Position numbers and translations under genes: made by a program. 31,850 bases of DNA, taken from positions 1 through 31,850 of the IMG/VR virus record IMGVR_UViG_3300042382_000363; one strand, written 5' to 3'. A model generated the notes under the pieces. That model was not told the DNA's origin. It saw only the letters and a list, made by a program, of their open reading frames with translations, and made no database searches. Positions 7,648-13,897 of the stretch are shown piece by piece (within the stretch, counting starts at the first letter, position 1; every line of letters starts with the position of its first letter). This stretch comes from a virus.

Positions 7648-8925
7648 ATGGGAATACCTAAAAGAAAAACTGACATTGAGGTCTACGGAAACAAAGAAAC
7701 CGAAAGAGGTGACAATGTCATCAATAGAAGACAAGAATTATTAGATAAAATTACTAAGTCAGATAGTTTTTTACCTGATTCAGTTTTACATGAAGACTTA
7801 GACGCAGGTATGTTAGACTATGCAAAAAAAACTTTTAAGATTGTCAGTGACGGTAACCAAATACCTGTAATCCCTAAAATTTTAACAATCCAAAGATGGG
7901 CTGAGTTTTCAAATAATTGGGATTTTTCGGATGATGATGGTAATATGAAACTACCATTTATTGCAATTATAAGAAAACCCGAAGTTCAACCTGGTACGAA
8001 TCCGTCAACACAAAGAACAATTCCCGATAGACAAACTTTTCATTATGCAACCGTACCAACGTGGGACGGAAACCAAATGGGTGCGGACATATACAAAATG
8101 CCTCAACCTGTGGCAATTGATATGTCATATGAAATTGTTTTTGTTTGTAACAAGTTAAGAGAACTTAATAAGTTTAATAAAATCGTATTACAAAAGTTTT
8201 CATCTAGACAATCATATACATCAGTTAAAGGACATTACATACCAATCATTTTAGATGGTATTGAAGACAATACACCAATGGAAACATTGGATGGACGTAG
8301 ATTTTATTTACAAACCTATAAATTTACAATGTTAGGATTGTTAATTGACGATGAAGAATTTGAAGTTACTCCAGCAATTAGTAGAGCCTTTTTAGTTAGT
8401 GAATTTATAACTAATAAACCCGTAACTAAAAAAATAGTCACATCAAATATTGACCTTACATTAGTAACAATAATCGCCGACGGTACTCAAACCGTTTTTG
8501 GTGTTGGGGAACCTATAACAAAATTGTTTAATGTATATCTTAATGGTGAACTTTTAATTCGTGATTTAAATTATTTACACATATCGGGAACATCAAGAAT
8601 TACAACTTTGGGTGCACCTGAACAAGGAGATGTTATTACAATTCAATATTATAGAGGTAAAAAAGACAGTAGAGTTGACAACGTTACTACATTCCTAAAC
8701 AATTATGGTAAGGTTGTTTATCTGACTGAGGAATCTTTTACTATAAACCCACAGTCAACCGAATTCGTTAATTTAAACTATGACATTGATAGTTTTGTAA
8801 GTTTAGATATTAATGGATTAGTCCAAGATGAAAATGATAATTTCATTATTCAAAACACAAAACAGATTAGGTTATTGGGTTTACCATCCGTCGGTTCAGT
8901 TATTAATGTGACATACTTACACTAA
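7648..8925 (+). CDS. 15: Tail terminator/sheath stabiliser, gp15-like, with two C-terminal beta repeats
   Basis: Residues 70-250 resemble T4-like gp15, which caps the tail tube and holds the top sheath ring. The main signs are IQRWAEFSNNW, LPFIAIIRKPE, MPQPVAIDMSYEIVFVCNK, LNKFNKIVLQKFSSRQSY and RRFYLQTYKFTMLGLLID. T4 gp15 has 272 residues; this product has 425. The extra C-terminal part holds two related beta-type units at about 264-336 and 355-425, each with an NG turn and ending in a G-[DS]-V-I-x-[IV]-x-Y strand. I chose ATG 7648, one base after the previous stop; the frame is open to 7609 but that would overlap the gp14-like gene. The added units look like surface decoration or binding domains. 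The gp15 call depends on pattern and gene order. Confidence 0.65.
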   Translation: MGIPKRKTDIEVYGNKETERGDNVINRRQELLDKITKSDSFLPDSVLHEDLDAGMLDYAKKTFKIVSDGNQIPVIPKILTIQRWAEFSNNWDFSDDDGNMKLPFIAIIRKPEVQPGTNPSTQRTIPDRQTFHYATVPTWDGNQMGADIYKMPQPVAIDMSYEIVFVCNKLRELNKFNKIVLQKFSSRQSYTSVKGHYIPIILDGIEDNTPMETLDGRRFYLQTYKFTMLGLLIDDEEFEVTPAISRAFLVSEFITNKPVTKKIVTSNIDLTLVTIIADGTQTVFGVGEPITKLFNVYLNGELLIRDLNYLHISGTSRITTLGAPEQGDVITIQYYRGKKDSRVDNVTTFLNNYGKVVYLTEESFTINPQSTEFVNLNYDIDSFVSLDINGLVQDENDNFIIQNTKQIRLLGLPSVGSVINVTYLH

Positions 8926-8926
8926 T

Positions 8927-9082
8927 TTATTCACCATATATATCTTTCTTTTTTGGTTTACATAAATCTTCAATGTGTTTTTCTAAAACTTTATAGATTT
9001 TTAAACCATTCTTATCACAATATGATTTTAGCATTTCGTGGTGTTTTTCACCTATCTTAACGTTTTTTTGTTTGTTTTCCAT
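8927..9082 (-). CDS. Small ribbon-helix-helix-like protein
   Basis: A 51-codon minus-strand gene lies in the gap between two plus-strand virion genes. It starts with ATG at 9082 and ends with TAA at 8927-8929. The product begins MENKQKNVKIGEKHHEMLKS and continues with NGLKIYKVLEKHIEDL. This is a short strand followed by two helices, the layout of ribbon-helix-helix (Arc/MetJ-type) DNA-binding proteins. It is lysine-rich, as expected for nucleic-acid binding. An octamer variant (TATTTATC) lies 16 bases before its start, matching the spacing seen at other genes. It may regulate transcription, possibly of the tail genes, but no target is shown. Confidence 0.7.
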   Translation of the reverse strand: MENKQKNVKIGEKHHEMLKSYCDKNGLKIYKVLEKHIEDLCKPKKKDIYGE

Positions 9083-9098
9083 GATAAAGATAATAAAA

Positions 9099-9106
9099 GA
9101 TAAATA
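9099..9106 (-). promoter_or_regulatory. Octamer variant TATTTATC before the small minus-strand gene
   Basis: On the minus strand TATTTATC matches the late-type octamer at 7 of 8 positions and ends 16 bases before ATG 9082. The spacing is similar to the octamers at 4271, 15794 and 26723. This supports real expression of the 51-aa gene. Confidence 0.35.
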
Positions 9107-9152
9107 ACTATCTTTTTAAGAAAAATACGGAAATCTTTACTAAAAACAAAGA

Positions 9153-9160
9153 TATTTATA
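9153..9160 (+). promoter_or_regulatory. Late-promoter-like octamer of the sheath gene
   Basis: GATATTTATAAG contains TATTTATA 38 bases before the sheath ATG at 9199. The tube gene has the identical 38-base spacing. The intervening leader is A-rich and lacks a Shine-Dalgarno sequence. Confidence 0.6.
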
Positions 9161-9198
9161 AGATAAGTAATAAAAAAATATTAACCAAACATTAATCG

Positions 9199-12105
9199 AT
9201 GGCAAATTCAAACAGAGTATTCGTTTCTCCAGGTGTCTATACATCAGAGAAGGATTTAACATTCGTTGCACAAAGCGTTGGGGTTACCACATTAGGTTTA
9301 GTAGGTGAGACTTTAAAAGGTCCAGCTTTTGAACCAATTTTAGTAGGTAATTTTGATGAGTTTAAGACATATTTCGGACCAACTTCACCAATGAAATTCG
9401 GTGACGGTAACCCAAAGTATGAATTACCTTACGTTGCAAAGTCTTATTTACAAGAGTCTAACCAATTATTCGTAACAAGAGTATTGGGATTGACAGGATA
9501 TAAACCAAACAAAACTTTCGGTATTAAAACTATCGGAGGTGTAATTTTACAAGAATTCCAAACTACAAGTGATTATACTGGCGTTACTTTAACTGCCGGA
9601 GGTATTGATGATATAACAGCATTATATAGTCATTTATCAGGTATAACTTCTGTAGAGGGTACATCAATCACAGATTATTTAGTTTCTAAGTTTAGTGGAT
9701 ACACTACTGGTGCAACTCACGATAATGAGTGGTTCGTTATTGGACAACTTCCTGAAGGTGAAGTAGAACCAAGTGGTGATGAATTAGTTTCTCCATTAAC
9801 TGGTAAGTTTAATTCAAATAATCCTAACGGTAAAGAGTGGTATAACTCTTGTTATCATTTGTCAACACCAGGTGATGAAACTACCGTTGATGCGGTTTAT
9901 TCATATGTTTTTGAATTTGATGGTTCAAACGCCAAATGGGATGTAACAAGATTTGAATATGATGCTGAACATAACTACGAACAACATGGTGTTGTTGTCG
10001 CTGCATTAAGATCAAGAGGTCGTTATGTTGGTCAAACATTAACATTAGAAGTTACAGGTAACACACAAATTGAAATTAGTCAAGATGTTGATGATATGGG
10101 AGTTAATCCATTAGGTGAGTTTTTAATCAATGTTACTGGTTTAACCGTGACAGGTGGAACTTCATTTACATGTACATTTGACCAAAGTTCAACAAAATAT
10201 ATTTCTAAAGTATTTGGAACTGATGTATTTGATAAGAATTATTCAGATTTTCCATTATATGTACACGAAATATATTCAAATTTATTAAAATCTTCATTTG
10301 AAAGTGGAGTAGTTAGAGGTTTATCTATGGATTTTGTTACAACAACCGAAGGTGATAATTTCTTAGGTCAATGGGATACAACAATTTCTCCAATGGTCGT
10401 TTCGGAATATCGTGGAGGTAATGTATCTGATTTATTCCAAGTTATTACAATTTCTGATGGTGAATCAGCTAACTTCCAAGTTAAAATTACAGTTCAAAAT
10501 ATTAATTTAGATACTGCGGAATTTGACTTATTAGTACGTGATTTTAACGATTCTGACGATAATCAAATCGTACTTGAAAAGTTCTCAAGATGTTCAATGA
10601 ATCCTGATTTACCTGGTTACATCGCAAGAAAAGTAGGTACTTCAGATGGTGAATATGAATTACGTTCAAAATATATCATGTTGTCAATGGTGGAAAATCA
10701 CCCTGTTGATGCATTTCCCGCTGGTTTTAAAGGTTTTGCTTGTAATAGAATTAGTTCATTAACAGGTACAACATACGGAGGTATTATGTATAAAACACAA
10801 TACCACGACGCTGGTGATATTGTAAAATACGCAGCAGACGGTACAGAAGTAGTAGAATCTGGAGATAAGGTTAGAAAAGTAATGTTAGGTGTATCTTCAC
10901 AAGTTGGATTTGATAGAGACTTATTGAAATATAAAGGTACAGGTGGAGTTGATGAAACATATGGTTTCCACTTATCACTAAATGCATCTAATATATCAGG
11001 TGCAACTCCAACAGAAAAAATGTTTATGACAACACCATACGATTTGGAAGGTCAATCTGGGGTTGATAATAAACTAACATCAATCAATTATCGTAAATTT
11101 ACATTTATGGTTTTTGGTGGTCGTGATGGTTGGGATATTTACAGACAAACAAGAACAAATGGTGATGGATACATTTATGGTAAAAGTACATACACAAGTG
11201 GTAAAGAAGTTAATGGAGGTGTCTTTAATGACGACTTAGGTAATTCAGATTACTATTCTTATTTACAAGGTATTGAAACATTTGCAAATCCTGAAGCTAT
11301 TGATATTAACGTGTTTGCAACACCAGGTATTAACTTCCAAGATCATTCTTCATTAACTACTCAAGCAATTGATATGGTTGAAAATGATAGAGCAGATTCG
11401 TTGTATATCATGAATTCACCAAATATCACAGGTACAACTGCCGCTGACCAAGTAATAGGTATCTTAGATGACGCATCTATTGATTCTAACTACTCGGCAA
11501 CATATTGGCCTTGGATTCAAGTAAGAGACACAGATAATGCAACTCAACTTTATATTCCACCAACAGGTGAAGTATTAAAGAACATTGCATTAACTGACAA
11601 CGTTTCTTTCCCTTGGTTCGCAGTTGCGGGTTTCTCAAGAGGTTTAGTAAACGCAATCAAAGCGTCTAAAAAATTAACTTTAGATGAAAGAGATGAATTA
11701 TATAAGAACAGAATTAACCCAATTGCAACATTCTCTGATACAGGTACAATCATTTGGGGTAACAAAACGTTACAAGTTAGAGAATCTGCTTTAGATAGAA
11801 TCAACGTAAGAAGATTGTTATTAAGAGCAAGAAAGTTAATTTCTGCAGTTTCTGTAAGATTGTTATTTGAACAAAATGACGAACAGGTAAGAAACGAATT
11901 CTTAAGATTGGTTAACCCAATTTTGGAAAATATCAAGAAAGAAAGAGGTTTATATGAGTTCCGTGTAACAGTATCAAATGATCCAGAAGATATTGATGCT
12001 AACACATTGAGAGGTAAGATTTATATCAAACCAACTCGTTCTCTTGAATTTATTGATTTAGAATTCATTATTACTCCAACAGGAGCATCATTTGAAAATA
12101 TCTAA
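9199..12105 (+). CDS. 18: Tail sheath protein, T4 gp18-like
   Basis: This is the contractile sheath subunit that surrounds the tail tube and drives DNA injection. The N-terminus (VFVSPGVYTSEKDLTFVAQ, then GLVGETLKGPAF) and the C-terminus (INPIATFSDTGTIIWGNKTL, RINVRRLLLRARKLISA, then FIDLEFIITPTGASFENI) are characteristic of myovirus sheaths. At 968 aa it is about 300 residues longer than T4 gp18 (659 aa). The extra length lies in the middle (roughly residues 110-640), where sheath proteins carry surface-exposed, variable domains. The polymerising core should be the conserved ends. The gene has its own octamer promoter and is followed by a strong terminator, so it is probably a single-gene, high-level late transcript, as suits a protein needed in many copies. 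Confidence 0.95.
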   Translation: MANSNRVFVSPGVYTSEKDLTFVAQSVGVTTLGLVGETLKGPAFEPILVGNFDEFKTYFGPTSPMKFGDGNPKYELPYVAKSYLQESNQLFVTRVLGLTGYKPNKTFGIKTIGGVILQEFQTTSDYTGVTLTAGGIDDITALYSHLSGITSVEGTSITDYLVSKFSGYTTGATHDNEWFVIGQLPEGEVEPSGDELVSPLTGKFNSNNPNGKEWYNSCYHLSTPGDETTVDAVYSYVFEFDGSNAKWDVTRFEYDAEHNYEQHGVVVAALRSRGRYVGQTLTLEVTGNTQIEISQDVDDMGVNPLGEFLINVTGLTVTGGTSFTCTFDQSSTKYISKVFGTDVFDKNYSDFPLYVHEIYSNLLKSSFESGVVRGLSMDFVTTTEGDNFLGQWDTTISPMVVSEYRGGNVSDLFQVITISDGESANFQVKITVQNINLDTAEFDLLVRDFNDSDDNQIVLEKFSRCSMNPDLPGYIARKVGTSDGEYELRSKYIMLSMVENHPVDAFPAGFKGFACNRISSLTGTTYGGIMYKTQYHDAGDIVKYAADGTEVVESGDKVRKVMLGVSSQVGFDRDLLKYKGTGGVDETYGFHLSLNASNISGATPTEKMFMTTPYDLEGQSGVDNKLTSINYRKFTFMVFGGRDGWDIYRQTRTNGDGYIYGKSTYTSGKEVNGGVFNDDLGNSDYYSYLQGIETFANPEAIDINVFATPGINFQDHSSLTTQAIDMVENDRADSLYIMNSPNITGTTAADQVIGILDDASIDSNYSATYWPWIQVRDTDNATQLYIPPTGEVLKNIALTDNVSFPWFAVAGFSRGLVNAIKASKKLTLDERDELYKNRINPIATFSDTGTIIWGNKTLQVRESALDRINVRRLLLRARKLISAVSVRLLFEQNDEQVRNEFLRLVNPILENIKKERGLYEFRVTVSNDPEDIDANTLRGKIYIKPTRSLEFIDLEFIITPTGASFENI

Positions 12106-12128
12106 TATAAAAGGAGATATAAAAATAG

Positions 12129-12155
12129 AAAGGGGGTCGTGAGACTCCCTTTTTT
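12129..12155 (+). terminator. Rho-independent terminator after the sheath gene
   Basis: AAAGGGGGTC (12129-12138) pairs with GACTCCCTTT (12143-12152) over 10 positions with one G-U. The loop GTGA is a GNRA-type tetraloop, and a T-run (12150-12155) follows. This is a strong intrinsic terminator 23 bp beyond the sheath stop. Confidence 0.85.
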
Positions 12156-12157
12156 AA

Positions 12158-12173
12158 TGCTCCACGTGGAACA
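12158..12173. promoter_or_regulatory. parS-like palindrome
   Basis: TGCTCCACGTGGAACA contains the perfect 10-bp palindrome TCCACGTGGA. It differs at one of 16 positions from the symmetric parS form TGTTCCACGTGGAACA. Bacterial ParB proteins bind sites of this type (CACGTG core with TGTT/AACA flanks). Whether a phage or host ParB-like protein binds here is unknown. No ParB or ParA gene is in the window. Confidence 0.45.
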
Positions 12174-12202
12174 CTGTATAAAATATATTAAATTATACAT
12201 TA

Positions 12203-12281
12203 TCCAGTATACTGGAACTAGATATACTAGTATTTATAATAGTTAATAAAGAAGTATTTAAACTGGTACTAGAATACTGGA
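12203..12281. repeat. Cluster of palindromes and direct repeats in the sheath-tube intergenic region
   Basis: The perfect 14-bp palindrome TCCAGTATACTGGA lies at 12203-12216. The half-site ATACTGGA recurs at 12274-12281. A longer direct repeat is seen at 12211-12228 (ACTGGAACTAGATATACT) and 12262-12278 (ACTGGTACTAGAATACT), differing by one substitution and one missing base. ACTAG occurs three times (12217, 12226, 12268). The repeats flank an octamer at 12231. The arrangement looks like operator half-sites. The 307-bp region 12106-12412 holds no convincing gene. Confidence 0.6.
12231..12238 (+). promoter_or_regulatory. Late-promoter-like octamer inside the repeat cluster
   Basis: TATTTATAAT is bracketed by the two ACTGG-ACTAG repeats. 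The next gene starts about 175 bases downstream and has its own octamer, so this would be a second, possibly regulated, promoter for the tube gene or for a short RNA. Confidence 0.4.
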
Positions 12282-12366
12282 GCCTGTAAAAAACTACGAA
12301 AAATAATTGACAAAATCAAGCTTTCTATATAATTAATCCATAAAAAAATTATTTTCCTTTTGGATA

Positions 12367-12374
12367 TATTTATA
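12367..12374 (+). promoter_or_regulatory. Late-promoter-like octamer of the tube gene
   Basis: GGATATATTTATAAG contains TATTTATA exactly 38 bases before the tube ATG at 12413. The spacing is the same as for the sheath gene. Confidence 0.6.
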
Positions 12375-12412
12375 AGAAAGTAAAAATAACTTAAAAACTT
12401 AACAAATACAAC

Positions 12413-12901
12413 ATGGCCGATTTATTAATGAAAATGCCGACTCCATATGAACCAAAAAGAGTCAACCGATTTATCGTAAGATTCCCATCTACTTTGGGTA
12501 TTAACGAATGGTATGTAACATCTTCTCAAAGACCTAGTGCTAAAATTAACTCAGTAGCAATTCCTTTTTTGAATACTTCAACATATGTTGCAGGTAGATT
12601 TGAATGGAATGAGATGAAGGTAAACTTTAGAGACCCAATCGGTCCTTCAGCTTCTCAAGCTTTAATGGAATGGTTCCGTTTACATGCTGAATCAGTAACA
12701 GGTCGTATGGGATACGCTGCCGGTTATAAAAAAGACATTGATTTGGAGATGTTAGACCCAACAGGAGTTGTTGTTGAGAAATGGTTATTAGAAGGTTGTT
12801 TCTTAACAGATTTAAACTTTGGTGAATTGGATTATTCAAGAGATGATTTGGCAAATATTGCTTGTTCATTGAGAATGGATAGATGTATCTTGATTTACTA
12901 A
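12413..12901 (+). CDS. 19: Tail tube protein, T4 gp19-like
   Basis: This is the inner tail tube subunit, which polymerises into the hollow tube inside the sheath. The 162-aa length is nearly identical to T4 gp19 (163 aa). Typical segments are PKRVNRFIVRFPSTLGINEW at the start, PFLNTSTYVAGRFEWNEM in the middle, LMEWFRLHAESVTGRMGYA, and a C-terminal LEGCFLTDLNFGELDYSRD. It directly follows the sheath gene, as in T4. The transcript is delimited by its own octamer upstream and a hairpin terminator downstream, so it is likely a separate, strongly expressed late unit. Confidence 0.94.
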   Translation: MADLLMKMPTPYEPKRVNRFIVRFPSTLGINEWYVTSSQRPSAKINSVAIPFLNTSTYVAGRFEWNEMKVNFRDPIGPSASQALMEWFRLHAESVTGRMGYAAGYKKDIDLEMLDPTGVVVEKWLLEGCFLTDLNFGELDYSRDDLANIACSLRMDRCILIY

Positions 12902-12923
12902 TATTATATTTTTTTCATATATT

Positions 12924-12955
12924 AAACCGATAGTTCAAAAGATTATCGGTTTTTT
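12924..12955 (+). terminator. Rho-independent terminator after the tube gene
   Basis: AAACCGATA (12924-12932) pairs perfectly with TATCGGTTT (12944-12952) around an 11-base loop. A run of six T starts within the right arm (12950-12955). Confidence 0.85.
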
Positions 12956-13003
12956 GTTTTGTAAAACTTTACTTTCTACTAGTTATTAATTAAATTGAAT
13001 ATT

Positions 13004-13753
13004 ATGGAAGAAAATAGAATAGACCCAACAATAGCGTATGATGTAATAGAATTACCTAGTAGAGGTATTCATTATGAAAACAAGAAAAAATCATTAAAAG
13101 TGGCATATCTAACCGCTTCAGATGAGAACATTTTAGCGTCGCCTAATTTAAATTCAACAAACTCAGTTGTTACTGAATTATTAAAAAGAAAAATATTAGA
13201 TAAAGATTTATCTGTTGAAGATATAGTTGAAGAAGATAAACAAGCAATTTTAATATTTTTAAGAAACACCGCATTTGGTTCGGATTATAATATGTCCACA
13301 ACTGACCCAAAAACAGATAAAGAATTTACATTTTCAATTGATTTATCAACCTTAAAAATTAAGGATTTTATGTTATCAGAAAATGAAAATGGTGAATATT
13401 CATATCATTTAGAAAAAAGTAATCATACGGTAACATTTAAGTTTTTAACAAAAAAACAAGAAGAAGAAATTGAAAAAATTAGAGAGAGTTGGAACGGAGT
13501 AGGTGTTGCGCCTATTATGACGAAACAACTTGAATTTATGATTCGTTCAATTAATGGTAATAAAGACCCGATGCAAATTAGAAATTTCATTGAAAAAATG
13601 CCAATTAAAGATTCCCAAGATTTTAGAAAATTTGTAAAAGATAATAAACCAGGGTTAGATTTAACCCAAACAGTAACTACCCCATCAGGAGATGAGATCC
13701 AAGTAAATATTGGGTTCGGGGTTGAGTTTTTTCGTCCTTTCTACGGAATATAA
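13004..13753 (+). CDS. Probable tail assembly chaperone/baseplate hub assembly protein, gp26-like
   Basis: The 249-aa product has an N-terminal IELPSRGIHYENKKKSLKV segment followed by LTASDENILASPN, of the type seen in T4-like gp26-family and other tail assembly proteins encoded just before the tape measure. FLRNTAFGSDYN and DPKTDKEFTFSIDL follow. Such proteins coat the tape measure during tail assembly. Relatives in many phages are made in two forms by ribosomal frameshifting. Here the frame ends in FFRPFYGI, while a second coding frame (+1) overlaps its end and continues for 42 more codons. The frame is open upstream to a TTG at 12995, but ATG 13004 is the natural start. No octamer precedes it, so expression may depend on read-through or another promoter type. 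Confidence 0.6.
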   Translation: MEENRIDPTIAYDVIELPSRGIHYENKKKSLKVAYLTASDENILASPNLNSTNSVVTELLKRKILDKDLSVEDIVEEDKQAILIFLRNTAFGSDYNMSTTDPKTDKEFTFSIDLSTLKIKDFMLSENENGEYSYHLEKSNHTVTFKFLTKKQEEEIEKIRESWNGVGVAPIMTKQLEFMIRSINGNKDPMQIRNFIEKMPIKDSQDFRKFVKDNKPGLDLTQTVTTPSGDEIQVNIGFGVEFFRPFYGI

Positions 13754-13880
13754 AAAAACTCAGTATGAGGAGTTCATGTATCTTATTAAAAAAGGATTCT
13801 CATATGGTGATTTATTAAAAATGCCAATCTTTGAAAGAAGATACTTCATTAACTATCTAATTGAGTTAGAAAAAGGTTAG
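13734..13880 (+). CDS. +1-frame extension of the tail assembly chaperone
   Basis: The frame one base ahead of the previous gene is open from 13707 to TAG at 13878-13880. It reads like protein: STEYKKTQYEEFMYLIKKG, then FSYGDLLKMPIFERRYFINY. This region has no other gene and is too short to stand out alone. A shift at TTT TTT C (13727-13733) would let a Phe-tRNA move from UUU to UUC and join 243 residues to 48, giving a 291-aa form. The alternatives are an independent short gene from ATG 13776 (34 aa), or a sequencing error in the T6 run that splits one gene. The position just before the tape measure fits the frameshifted chaperones of other tailed phages. Confidence 0.55.
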   Translation, partial: VLSTEYKKTQYEEFMYLIKKGFSYGDLLKMPIFERRYFINYLIELEKG

Positions 13881-13886
13881 GATGGA

Positions 13887-13894
13887 TATTTATA
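13887..13894 (+). promoter_or_regulatory. Late-promoter-like octamer abutting the tape measure start
   Basis: GGATATTTATAAG contains TATTTATA only 3 bases before ATG 13898. With T4-like spacing the transcript would begin within or at the start codon. Either transcription starts closer than in T4, or this copy serves otherwise. Confidence 0.4.
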
Positions 13895-13897
13895 AGA

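Noticed and set aside
11550-12005. 151-codon minus-strand open frame inside the sheath gene
   Set aside because: It is the antisense shadow of the conserved sheath C-terminus, low in complexity and without its own start context.
12109-12119. AAAGGAGATAT directly after the sheath stop as a ribosome binding site
   Set aside because: No start codon follows within a usable distance; the terminator hairpin follows instead.
12157-12246. Possible 29-codon ORF starting at the ATG before the parS-like palindrome
   Set aside because: It begins just after a strong terminator, runs through the palindromes and repeats, and its translation has no recognisable protein pattern. The DNA structure explains the region better.
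12307-12333. TTGACA and TATAAT resembling a sigma70 promoter before the tube gene
   Set aside because: The spacer is only 15 bases and such motifs arise easily in AT-rich DNA. The nearby octamer is the better promoter candidate, and a Bacteroidetes host would not favour this consensus.
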